A stretch of DNA of 34,628 nt, taken from Myroides injenensis M09-0166 (lineage in GTDB: Bacteria; Bacteroidota; Bacteroidia; Flavobacteriales; Flavobacteriaceae). Location: contig NZ_BAEX01000028.1 in the NCBI RefSeq assembly GCF_000246945.1, positions 1-34,628 on the forward strand, given 5' to 3'. A model generated the notes under the pieces. The model saw only the letters and a program-made list of their open reading frames with translations. It was not told the DNA's origin and did not search any database. The position numbers and the translations under genes are program-made. Below, piece after piece: positions 8,893-16,960 of the stretch. Each line of letters opens with the position of its first letter. The first letter of the stretch is position 1.

Positions 8893-10056
8893 ATGACAAG
8901 TTTATTAATATTAGCTGTTGTAGTATTATTGGGGATTGCTATTTGGCAGTTGACTAAGATATTTGATTTAACTCAGGTTGGTTCACGACCAAATGATATT
9001 ACTTCAGAAATCGCTAATGACAAGGACAATAACGTTAATGGTTATTTGACATTTGCTTTCTTAGGATTTATCTATGTACTTACTATTTTTTGTTTAGTTG
9101 AGTATGGTAGTTTTCCTTTAATGAGCAATCCTGCGTCAGAACATGGTGAGACTGTTGACAACTTAATGTGGATCTCTATGGGATTGATTTTCGTTGTTCA
9201 AATTTTCACACAATTTTTATTACACTACTTTGCTTTTAAAGGTAGAGGTATTAAAGGAAGAAAAGCGCGTTATTTTTCTGATAACGACAAATTAGAAGCT
9301 ATCTGGACTATTATTCCTGTGATTACTTTATCAGGATTAATTCTTTATGGATTGTATGCATGGAATGATATTATGTTTGTTGACGAAGAGGATCCAGACA
9401 TTATGTATGTAGAAGTTTATGCTAAGCAATTTGGATGGGATGTTCGTTATTCTGGTGCTGATAATACTTTAGGTAAAGCAAACGTACGTTTTATCGAAGG
9501 TATCAATCTTGTAGGAGCTGATATGTCAGATCCAAACTCTCAAGACGATATAATGGCGAAAGAATTACACTTGCCAGTAGGAAAGAGAGTTGTTTTGAGA
9601 TTCCGTTCTCAAGATGTGTTGCACTCTGCTTATTTTCCACACTTCAGAGCACAGATGAACTGTGTTCCTGGTATGGTTACTCAATTTTCTTTTGTTCCAA
9701 TTGCGACTACTGAAGAAATGAGAGGTCGTGATGCAATAATAAGTAAAGTGAAAAATATTAATGATATTAGAGCTGAGAAAAGTCAAGAGTTAATTGCTCA
9801 AGGACATGAAGCTTTAGATCCATATACTTTTGATTATTTATTATTATGTAATAAAATTTGTGGAGCTTCTCACTATAACATGCAAATGAAAGTAGTTGTA
9901 GAAACTCAAGATGAATTTGATGCTTGGCTTAATGAACTTCCAACATTAGGAGAACAAGTTGCTGCTGAAAAAGGTGGTAAAGAAGTTCCTGCTACGGAAG
10001 ATCAAGTTACTGAAGGAGAATCAACTGATGAAGCTTTAGCTCAAGTAGTAAAATAA
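8893..10056 (+). CDS. coxB: Cytochrome c oxidase subunit II (CuA subunit)
   Basis: A 387-residue subunit II. A short N-terminal hydrophobic segment is followed by helices at about 50-70, 92-114 and 136-157, then the CuA cupredoxin domain, which begins near MYVEVYAKQFGW. CuA ligands are visible as H244 (DVLHSAYFPHF) and C319, C323, H327 and M330 (CNKICGASHYNM). No CxxCH is present, so it is not a caa3-type fusion. Two oddities: the first His and first Cys are 75 residues apart against 35 in the Rhodobacter enzyme, because of an insert at about 270-315, and the usual Glu of CxExC is K321. The acidic tail (AEKGGKEVPATEDQVTEGE) is probably disordered. It receives electrons from ACIII and passes them to CoxA. 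Confidence 0.95.
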   Translation: MTSLLILAVVVLLGIAIWQLTKIFDLTQVGSRPNDITSEIANDKDNNVNGYLTFAFLGFIYVLTIFCLVEYGSFPLMSNPASEHGETVDNLMWISMGLIFVVQIFTQFLLHYFAFKGRGIKGRKARYFSDNDKLEAIWTIIPVITLSGLILYGLYAWNDIMFVDEEDPDIMYVEVYAKQFGWDVRYSGADNTLGKANVRFIEGINLVGADMSDPNSQDDIMAKELHLPVGKRVVLRFRSQDVLHSAYFPHFRAQMNCVPGMVTQFSFVPIATTEEMRGRDAIISKVKNINDIRAEKSQELIAQGHEALDPYTFDYLLLCNKICGASHYNMQMKVVVETQDEFDAWLNELPTLGEQVAAEKGGKEVPATEDQVTEGESTDEALAQVVK

Positions 10057-10084
10057 AACTCACGTATTAAAATCAAATTATACT

Positions 10085-11881
10085 ATGTCAGCAGAAGGAC
10101 ACGAAAATATAAATGGTCACGAGCATGATCATCATGAGAAAGGTAACTTCTTTACTAAATATGTATTTAGTTTAGACCATAAAATGATTGCTAAACAATA
10201 CCTAATTACCGGTATTGTTATGGGAATTGTTGGTATTGTGATGTCGCTTTTATTTAGAATGCAAATTGCATGGCCAGAGGAATCATTTACAGTTTTTAAA
10301 TGGTTATTAGGAGATAAAATGGCTCCTGATGGAGTAATGAAGAATGATGCTTATCTTGCTTTAGTTACTATGCACGGTACTATCATGGTATTCTTCGTAT
10401 TAACAGCTGGGCTAAGTGGTACTTTTTCAAACTTGCTTATTCCCTTGCAAATTGGAGCACGAGATATGGCTTCAGGATTTTTAAATATGTTGTCATATTG
10501 GTTATTCTTCATTTCAGCTTTATTAATGATTTTTTCATTATTTGTTGAAGGAGGACCAAGTTCTTCAGGATGGACAGTTTATCCTCCATTGAGTGCTTTA
10601 CCGCAAGCAATTCCTGGATCTGGAACAGGTATGACACTATGGTTAGTTTCTATGGCAATTTTTATTGCATCTTCATTGATGGGGTCTTTAAATTATGTTG
10701 CTACAGTTGTTAACTTAAGAACAAAGGGGATGTCAATGACAAGATTACCATTGACAGTATGGGCATTATTTGTTACTGCTATTATCGGTATTGTTTCATT
10801 CCCAGTTTTATTATCTGCAGCTTTGTTATTATTATTTGATAGAAGTTTTGGAACATCATTCTTCTTATCGGATATTTATTTAGCTGGAGAGGTATTGCAT
10901 TATCAAGGAGGTTCACCTGTATTATATGAGCATTTATTCTGGTTTTTAGGTCACCCTGAGGTTTATATTGTAATTTTACCAGCAATGGGTATTACATCAG
11001 AGGTAATTGCATGTAACGCTCGTAAACCAATTTTTGGTTACCGTGCGATGATTGCTTCAATTTTAGGTATTGCTTTCTTATCGACAATTGTTTGGGGACA
11101 CCACATGTTCGTATCAGGAATGAATCCATTTTTAGGATCTGTATTTACTTTTACTACGTTATTGATTGCAATTCCATCGGCTGTAAAAGCATTTAATTAT
11201 ATTACAACAATTTGGAGTGGTAATATTCAAATGAACCCGTCAATGCTATTTTGTATAGGATTTGTATCTACATTCATTACAGGAGGTTTAACAGGTATTA
11301 TTTTAGGTGACTCGACATTAGATATTAATGTTCATGATACTTATTTCGTTATTGCTCACTTCCACTTAGTAATGGGTATATCTGCTCTTTACGGTATGTT
11401 TGCAGGTATTTATCATTGGTTCCCAAAAATGTTTGGAAGAATGATGAGTAAGAATTTAGGATATATTCATTTCTGGGTGACTGCAATTTGTGCTTATGGA
11501 GTATTTTTCCCAATGCACTTTATAGGATTAGCTGGTTTACCAAGACGTTATTATTCAAATACAGCTTTTCCTTTGTTTGATGAGTTTTATGATGTTAACG
11601 TTTTAATTACTGTATTTGCATTAGTTGGAGCAGCTTTCCAATTAGTATTCTTATGGAATTTCTTCTTCAGTATATTTTACGGTAAAAAAGCAACTCAAAA
11701 TCCTTGGAGAGCAAACAGTTTAGAATGGACTACACCAGTAGAGCATATCCACGGAAACTGGCCAGGTGAGTTACCAGTTGTTTACAGATGGCCTTATGAC
11801 TATAGTAAACCAGGTTTACCTGAAGATTATGCTCCTCAAAATATGCCTTATTTAGAAGGTGAGGAACAATTACACCACTAA
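10085..11881 (+). CDS. coxA: Cytochrome c oxidase subunit I, A1 type
   Basis: The 598-residue catalytic subunit that reduces oxygen and pumps protons. Visible ligands are H97 (MHGT) and H427 for the low-spin heme, H425 for the high-spin heme, and H290, H339 and H340 for CuB. GHPEVY supplies E292 and Y294 (the Tyr cross-linked to the CuB His), the A1-type signature. The D channel is present (D127, N134 in GARDMASGFLN) and the K channel Lys is K368. HDTYFVIAHFH is intact. The N-terminus carries five His in the first 17 residues, which is unusual. Last gene of the operon; a hairpin terminator begins 22 bases after its stop. Confidence 0.96.
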   Translation: MSAEGHENINGHEHDHHEKGNFFTKYVFSLDHKMIAKQYLITGIVMGIVGIVMSLLFRMQIAWPEESFTVFKWLLGDKMAPDGVMKNDAYLALVTMHGTIMVFFVLTAGLSGTFSNLLIPLQIGARDMASGFLNMLSYWLFFISALLMIFSLFVEGGPSSSGWTVYPPLSALPQAIPGSGTGMTLWLVSMAIFIASSLMGSLNYVATVVNLRTKGMSMTRLPLTVWALFVTAIIGIVSFPVLLSAALLLLFDRSFGTSFFLSDIYLAGEVLHYQGGSPVLYEHLFWFLGHPEVYIVILPAMGITSEVIACNARKPIFGYRAMIASILGIAFLSTIVWGHHMFVSGMNPFLGSVFTFTTLLIAIPSAVKAFNYITTIWSGNIQMNPSMLFCIGFVSTFITGGLTGIILGDSTLDINVHDTYFVIAHFHLVMGISALYGMFAGIYHWFPKMFGRMMSKNLGYIHFWVTAICAYGVFFPMHFIGLAGLPRRYYSNTAFPLFDEFYDVNVLITVFALVGAAFQLVFLWNFFFSIFYGKKATQNPWRANSLEWTTPVEHIHGNWPGELPVVYRWPYDYSKPGLPEDYAPQNMPYLEGEEQLHH

Positions 11882-11902
11882 GAAATAATTTTAGTACTAT
11901 AT

Positions 11903-11932
11903 GAAAAAGTCATCCATTTGGATGACTTTTTC
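11903..11932 (+). terminator. Terminator of the act-cox operon
   Basis: A perfect 13-base-pair stem (gaaaaagtcatcc / ggatgactttttc) with a 4-base loop, attt, followed by a T-rich stretch. Because the stem starts with an A run and ends with a T run it could work in both directions. It lies between coxA and the ruvB promoter and explains why the open frame upstream of ruvB is not coding. Confidence 0.9.
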
Positions 11933-11949
11933 GTTTATTGTTATTTTCT

Positions 11950-11977
11950 TTGTCATTGATTTTTTGACTTATCTTTG
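11950..11977 (+). promoter_or_regulatory. ruvB promoter (-33 TTG, -7 TATCTTTG)
   Basis: TTG at 11950-11952 and TATCTTTG at 11970-11977 are 17 bases apart, the best complete match in the window to the flavobacterial consensus TTG-N17-23-TAnnTTTG. The start of transcription falls at about 11981, directly at the ruvB ATG (11982), implying an mRNA with almost no leader. Confidence 0.7.
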
Positions 11978-11981
11978 CATT

Positions 11982-13007
11982 ATGAATGAGAATTTAGATC
12001 CAAGTAATAAAAGTTATTCTTCTGAGGAATTAGACTTAGAGAAAAAGCTAAGACCTTTGTCTTTTGATGATTTTGCAGGTCAGGAAAATGTGTTAGAAAA
12101 TTTAAAGATCTTCGTAAAAGCTGCTAATTTAAGAGGTGAAGCTTTAGATCATACATTATTTCATGGACCTCCAGGATTAGGTAAAACTACGTTAGCTAAT
12201 ATTTTAGCTAATGAATTAGAAGTTGGAATAAAGATAACGTCAGGACCGGTCTTGGATAAACCTGGGGACTTAGCTGGATTACTAACGAATTTGGAGGAAC
12301 GTGATGTTTTATTTATTGATGAGATTCATCGACTAAGTCCTATCGTAGAAGAGTATTTGTATTCTGCTATGGAGGATTTTAAAATAGATATTATGATTGA
12401 GTCAGGACCTAATGCTCGTTCAGTACAAATACATTTAAATCCTTTTACTTTAGTAGGAGCAACTACGCGTTCAGGGTTATTAACTGCGCCCATGAGGGCT
12501 AGGTTTGGTATTCAGAGTCGTTTACAGTATTATAATAAAGAGCTGTTAGCAACAATTATAGAAAGGAGTGCTAGTATTTTAGGAGTGCCAATTAATATAG
12601 ATGCGGCTATTGAAATTGCTGGTCGAAGTAGAGGAACACCTAGGATTGCGAATGCTTTATTGCGTAGAGTTCGTGATTTTGCTCAAATTAAAGGTAATGG
12701 AAGTATAGATATAGAAATTTCTCGTTATGCTTTAAATGCATTAAATGTTGATTCATATGGGTTGGATGAAATGGATAATAAGATACTTCTCACAATTATT
12801 GATAAATTTAAAGGGGGACCTGTTGGTCTATCAACTTTAGCAACTGCTGTGTCAGAGAATGGTGAAACAATTGAGGAAGTGTATGAGCCTTATTTAATTC
12901 AGGAAGGATTCATTATCCGCACACCTAGAGGACGTGAAGTTACAGATAAAGCTTATACACATTTAGATAGAATAAGACAAATTCGTCAAGGGGGATTATT
13001 TGATTAA
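11982..13007 (+). CDS. ruvB: Holliday junction branch-migration ATPase RuvB
   Basis: A 341-residue AAA+ motor that drives Holliday junction migration on RuvA. Walker A is GPPGLGKT (62-69), Walker B FIDEIH (D113, E114), and the sensor/arginine-finger region is MRARFG (171-176); the C-terminal winged-helix domain with [15 protein letters not shown] is intact. The start chosen, [10 protein letters not shown], matches the normal RuvB N-terminus; an in-frame ATG 27 codons upstream (11901) would run through the terminator hairpin and the promoter and is rejected. queG begins 6 bases after the stop. Its partner ruvA lies 3.4 kb downstream, separated by queG and maeB. Confidence 0.97.
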   Translation: MNENLDPSNKSYSSEELDLEKKLRPLSFDDFAGQENVLENLKIFVKAANLRGEALDHTLFHGPPGLGKTTLANILANELEVGIKITSGPVLDKPGDLAGLLTNLEERDVLFIDEIHRLSPIVEEYLYSAMEDFKIDIMIESGPNARSVQIHLNPFTLVGATTRSGLLTAPMRARFGIQSRLQYYNKELLATIIERSASILGVPINIDAAIEIAGRSRGTPRIANALLRRVRDFAQIKGNGSIDIEISRYALNALNVDSYGLDEMDNKILLTIIDKFKGGPVGLSTLATAVSENGETIEEVYEPYLIQEGFIIRTPRGREVTDKAYTHLDRIRQIRQGGLFD

Positions 13008-13013
13008 AATTAT

Positions 13014-13940
13014 ATGATTGACAATAAAGCAAAGTATGCCTCAATAATAAAAGAAGAGGCTTTGCGATTGGGTTTTATGTCATGCGGTATTTCTAAAGCA
13101 GATTTTTTAGAAGAAGACGCTCCAAGACTTGAGAGGTGGTTAAAAAATCAAATGCATGGAAGTATGACATATATGGAAAATAATTTTGATAAACGATTAG
13201 ATCCTCGATTGCTAGTGGAAGGAGCTAAAAGTGTTGTTTCTCTAACTTTAAATTATTTTCCTGAAAAATTACAAGTAGAAGATAGTTTTAAAATCTCTAA
13301 ATATGCTTATGGTCAAGATTATCATTTTGTGATAAAAGAGAAGTTAAAAGAATTATTAAGTTTTATTCATGATAATATTGGAGAAGTAGGAGGACGAATT
13401 TTTGTTGATTCAGCTCCAGTTTTAGATAAGGCTTGGGCTGCCAAAAGTGGATTAGGATGGGTAGGAAAGAACAATAATCTTATTTCTAGAAAAGCGGGTT
13501 CTTTCTTTTTCATTGCTGAATTAATTATTGATTTAGACTTAGAAGTTGATACTGCGACTACAGATCATTGTGGTACATGTACAAAATGTATTGATGCTTG
13601 TCCAACAGGGGCAATTGAGAGTCCTCATATTGTAAATGGAAGTAAGTGTATTTCCTATTTTACTATAGAACTTAAAGATAGTATTTCCAATGAAATGGTT
13701 GGTAAATTTGATGATTGGATGTTTGGTTGTGATGTTTGCCAAGATGTTTGTCCTTGGAATCGTTTTTCAAAGCCTCACCAAGAGCCATTACTAATTCCTA
13801 ATAATGAGTTAATTAATTATACAAAGCAAGACTGGTTGGATTTGACTGAAGAAACTTTTAGTGAAATTTTTAGAAAATCTGCAATAAAGAGAACTAAATA
13901 TAGTGGTTTGTTGAGAAATATGAAATTTTTAACGGAGTGA
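13014..13940 (+). CDS. queG: Epoxyqueuosine reductase QueG
   Basis: A 308-residue cobalamin-dependent enzyme that reduces epoxyqueuosine to queuosine in tRNA, the last step of that pathway. Two [4Fe-4S] clusters are encoded by C186/189/192/196 ([12 protein letters not shown]), C212 and C239/242/246 ([11 protein letters not shown]). [21 protein letters not shown] carries the conserved catalytic Asp (D132), and KYAYGQDYH is also typical. It is cytoplasmic. It lacks the C-terminal HEAT-repeat extension of longer QueG proteins such as that of Bacillus, which is common in this phylum. Probably co-transcribed with ruvB. Confidence 0.95.
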   Translation: MIDNKAKYASIIKEEALRLGFMSCGISKADFLEEDAPRLERWLKNQMHGSMTYMENNFDKRLDPRLLVEGAKSVVSLTLNYFPEKLQVEDSFKISKYAYGQDYHFVIKEKLKELLSFIHDNIGEVGGRIFVDSAPVLDKAWAAKSGLGWVGKNNNLISRKAGSFFFIAELIIDLDLEVDTATTDHCGTCTKCIDACPTGAIESPHIVNGSKCISYFTIELKDSISNEMVGKFDDWMFGCDVCQDVCPWNRFSKPHQEPLLIPNNELINYTKQDWLDLTEETFSEIFRKSAIKRTKYSGLLRNMKFLTE

Positions 13941-13972
13941 GTTGGTATATTTTAATTATTCTACAAAAAGAC

Positions 13973-13980
13973 TACCTTTG
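13973..13980 (+). promoter_or_regulatory. -7 box of the maeB promoter
   Basis: TACCTTTG matches TAnnTTTG; the predicted start of transcription is near 13984, about 20 bases before the ATG. The nearest TTG (13942-13944) is 28 bases upstream, so the -33 element is weak. Confidence 0.55.
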
Positions 13981-14003
13981 TTTGTAAACGTAAAAAGAAA
14001 TTT

Positions 14004-16283
14004 ATGAATAAAGATAGTTTACGTAGGGAAGCATTGAAATATCATGCTGAGCCAACTCCTGGTAAAATCCAGGTCGTTCCTACAAAGAAGTATTCATCAC
14101 AAAGAGATTTATCCTTAGCATATTCCCCAGGTGTAGCAGAACCATGTCTTGAAATTGCTGCAGATATTAATAATGTATATAAGTATACTGCTAAAGGAAA
14201 TTTAGTAGCTGTAATTTCTAATGGTACAGCTGTTTTAGGTTTAGGAGATATTGGACCGGAGGCATCTAAACCTGTTATGGAAGGAAAAGGTTTGTTGTTT
14301 AAGATCTTTTCAGATATAGACGTTTTCGATATTGAAGTAGATGCTACAGATGTTGATACATTTATCGAAACAGTTAAAAATATTGCACCTACTTTTGGAG
14401 GAATTAATTTAGAGGATATAAAGGCTCCTGAGTCTTTTGAAATTGAAAGACGTTTAAAGGAAGAATTGAATATTCCTGTAATGCATGATGACCAACATGG
14501 TACTGCTATTATTTCTGCAGCAGCTCTACTAAATGCAGTTGAGTTAGCTGGTAAAAAAATGGAAGATGTGAAAATGGTAGTATCTGGTGCTGGTTCTGCT
14601 GCTATCGCATGTGCTAAATTATATGTTAGTTTTGGCGTTAAAATCGAGAATATTTTAATGTTTAATAGTAAAGGAGTACTTAAAAAAGCTGACGAAAGAA
14701 TATCAGATTTACAAAGAGAATTTGCTGTTGACAATGATATCTCATTAGCAGACGCTCTAAAAGGAGCTGATGTTTTTATTGGCTTATCTACTTCTGATGT
14801 ACTAAAGCCAGAGATGCTTATGACAATGGCAGAAAATCCTATTGTTTTTGCTATGGCTAATCCAAAACCAGAAATTGATTATAATCTTGCAGTAGATACG
14901 CGTAAAGATGTAATTATGGCAACGGGTAGATCAGATTTTCCTAATCAAGTAAATAATGTTTTAGGTTTCCCTTATATTTTTAGAGGAGCTTTAGATGTTC
15001 GTGCTACTAAGATTAATGAAGAAATGAAAAGAGCAGCTGTAGTTGCTTTAGCTAAGTTAGCAAAGGAACCTGTTCCGGAGCAAGTGAATATAGCTTATGG
15101 CGAAACTAAATTAAGCTTTGGTAAAGAATACATTATTCCTAAACCATTTGACCCTCGCTTAATTACTGTTGTTCCTCCTGCAGTTGCTTTAGCAGCAATG
15201 GAAACTGGAATTGCTGAATCTCCAATTACAGATTGGGAAAAGTATAAGACAGACTTGGAAATACGTATGGGCTCAGATAATAAATTAGTGCGTATGTTAA
15301 TCAATCGTGCTAAAACTAATCCTAAACGTGTTGTTTTTGCAGAAGCAGATCATTTAGATGTACTAAAAGCTGCTCAAATTTCGTATGAAGAGGGAATGGC
15401 TATTCCGATTTTGTTAGGTGATAAAGCGACTATTCTGGAGTTAAAACAAGAGATTGATTTTAATGCAGATGTTGAAATCATTGATCCTAAATCTGATGAA
15501 CAAAAAGAGCGTAGAGAAGAGTTTGCTAAAGCTTTATGGGAAACTAGAAAACGTAAAGGTGTTACGCTATATGATGCAGGTAAATTAATGTTTGAGCGTA
15601 ATTATTTTGCTTCAATGTTAGTGAATCTTGGAGAAGCAGATGCTATGTTAACGGGGTATTCAAGAAGTTATCCAACAGTTATTAAGCCTATATTAGAATT
15701 AATTCCAACACTTCCAGGCGTTAAAAAAGTAGCTACGACTAATTTAATGATGACTAAAAGAGGACCAATGTTTTTAGCAGATACTGCAATTACTCCAAAT
15801 CCTTCAGCTGAAGAATTAGCTAATATTGCTGTGATGACTGAAAAAGCTGTGCGTATGTTCGGTATAGAGCCTGTAATCGCTATGTTGTCTTATGGTAATT
15901 TTGGTTCTGCGGAACATGAATCTCCAAGTAAAATGAAAGAAGCCGTAGCAATTTTACATGAGCAATACCCAGATATGGTTGTTGATGGAGAAGTACAAAT
16001 GGATTTCGCTCTAAATTCAGAAATGTTGAAAAATAAATTTCCTCATTCTAAATTAGTAGATAAAAGAGTTAATACTTTAATATTTCCTAATTTAGATGCT
16101 GCGAATATTACTTATAAAATGTTGAAAGAACTGAATAAAGCTACTTCAATTGGTCCAATTATTTTAGGATTAGATAAAGCAGTTCACGTATTTCAATTAG
16201 GATCTCGTGTAGATGAAATGGTAAATATGACTGCAGTAGCAGTAGTAGATGCTCAAGTACGTGAGAATCGTAAAAAGAAATAA
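14004..16283 (+). CDS. maeB: NADP-dependent malic enzyme with phosphotransacetylase-like domain
   Basis: A 759-residue two-domain protein. Residues 1 to about 420 form the malic enzyme, which converts malate to pyruvate and CO2 with reduction of NADP: Y40 (YSPGVAEPC) and K95 are the catalytic pair, E137/D138 and D162 (HDDQHGTA) bind the metal, and SGAGSAAIACAK is the dinucleotide loop. From about 424 to the end is a domain homologous to phosphate acetyltransferase (KRVVFAEADHLDVLKA, ANIAVMTEKAVRMFG); in MaeB proteins this part is not catalytic for acetyl transfer but mediates assembly and control by acetyl-CoA. It has its own promoter box and is followed by a 92-base gap before ruvA. Confidence 0.96.
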   Translation: MNKDSLRREALKYHAEPTPGKIQVVPTKKYSSQRDLSLAYSPGVAEPCLEIAADINNVYKYTAKGNLVAVISNGTAVLGLGDIGPEASKPVMEGKGLLFKIFSDIDVFDIEVDATDVDTFIETVKNIAPTFGGINLEDIKAPESFEIERRLKEELNIPVMHDDQHGTAIISAAALLNAVELAGKKMEDVKMVVSGAGSAAIACAKLYVSFGVKIENILMFNSKGVLKKADERISDLQREFAVDNDISLADALKGADVFIGLSTSDVLKPEMLMTMAENPIVFAMANPKPEIDYNLAVDTRKDVIMATGRSDFPNQVNNVLGFPYIFRGALDVRATKINEEMKRAAVVALAKLAKEPVPEQVNIAYGETKLSFGKEYIIPKPFDPRLITVVPPAVALAAMETGIAESPITDWEKYKTDLEIRMGSDNKLVRMLINRAKTNPKRVVFAEADHLDVLKAAQISYEEGMAIPILLGDKATILELKQEIDFNADVEIIDPKSDEQKERREEFAKALWETRKRKGVTLYDAGKLMFERNYFASMLVNLGEADAMLTGYSRSYPTVIKPILELIPTLPGVKKVATTNLMMTKRGPMFLADTAITPNPSAEELANIAVMTEKAVRMFGIEPVIAMLSYGNFGSAEHESPSKMKEAVAILHEQYPDMVVDGEVQMDFALNSEMLKNKFPHSKLVDKRVNTLIFPNLDAANITYKMLKELNKATSIGPIILGLDKAVHVFQLGSRVDEMVNMTAVAVVDAQVRENRKKK

Positions 16284-16347
16284 TTTAACACTCTTCTAGA
16301 TTAGTAGCTATAATGTTTTATGTTAGTAAATAGTTAATTATAATTAC

Positions 16348-16355
16348 TATTTTTG
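16348..16355 (+). promoter_or_regulatory. -7 box of the ruvA-sprA promoter
   Basis: TATTTTTG matches TAnnTTTG and sits 20 bases before the ruvA ATG, giving a leader of about 17 bases. Just upstream lies the perfect 12-base palindrome TAATTATAATTA (16335-16346), which could be an operator or simply AT-rich DNA. Confidence 0.55.
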
Positions 16356-16375
16356 ATGTAAAATTTAGACATAGA

Positions 16376-16957
16376 ATGATAGCACATATTGAAGGAAGAT
16401 TAGTGGAAAAAACACCTACTGAGGTGGTAATAGATTGCGGGGGAGTTGGATATCTTATCCATATTTCCCTGCATACTTATTCTCAAATTTCGTCTTCTGA
16501 AAAATTGCGTTTGTATACTTTTTTACAAATTAAGGAAGACGCTCATACCTTATTTGGGTTTATTGATAAAATAGAAAGAGAGCTTTTTAAATTATTGATT
16601 TCTGTATCAGGAATTGGTGGAAATACAGCAAGAAATATTCTTTCATCAGTAAGTCCTAAAGAATTACTACAAGCAATTGCATCTGCAGATGTAAAAACCA
16701 TACAATCTGTAAAAGGAATAGGGGCTAAAACTGCTCAGCGCGTAATATTAGATTTACAAGAAAAAGTACTTAAACTTTATAATATTGATGAAGTTTTACC
16801 TACAATTAACAATACAAACGTAGATGAAGCGTTATCAGCTTTAGAAGTACTTGGATTTGTACGTAAATCTGCTGAGAAAGTAGTAGAACGAATTATTAAG
16901 CAAAATCCAGATGCATCAGTTGAGTCTATCATCAAACAAGCATTAAAAAATCTTTAG
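16376..16957 (+). CDS. ruvA: Holliday junction DNA-binding protein RuvA
   Basis: A 193-residue protein that binds the four-way junction as a tetramer and loads RuvB. The N-terminal OB-fold domain begins MIAHIEGRLVEKTPTEVVID; the two helix-hairpin-helix motifs are VSGIGGNTARNIL and VKGIGAKTAQRVI; the C-terminal helical domain that contacts RuvB begins NVDEALSALEVLGF. Length and domains are normal. sprA follows in the same reading frame, separated only by the TAG stop and one codon, so the two are certainly co-transcribed. Confidence 0.97.
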   Translation: MIAHIEGRLVEKTPTEVVIDCGGVGYLIHISLHTYSQISSSEKLRLYTFLQIKEDAHTLFGFIDKIERELFKLLISVSGIGGNTARNILSSVSPKELLQAIASADVKTIQSVKGIGAKTAQRVILDLQEKVLKLYNIDEVLPTINNTNVDEALSALEVLGFVRKSAEKVVERIIKQNPDASVESIIKQALKNL

Positions 16958-16960
16958 ATT

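Noticed and set aside
11901-11981. A 27-codon N-terminal extension of RuvB
   Set aside because: It would be translated through a terminator hairpin and across the promoter; normal RuvB begins at MNENLDP.
14042-14734. A 230-codon open frame on the minus strand inside maeB
   Set aside because: It is fully antisense to a well-conserved enzyme gene, its product is Ser/Ile/Thr-rich with no domain, and it has no promoter box; it is a by-product of the codon use of maeB.
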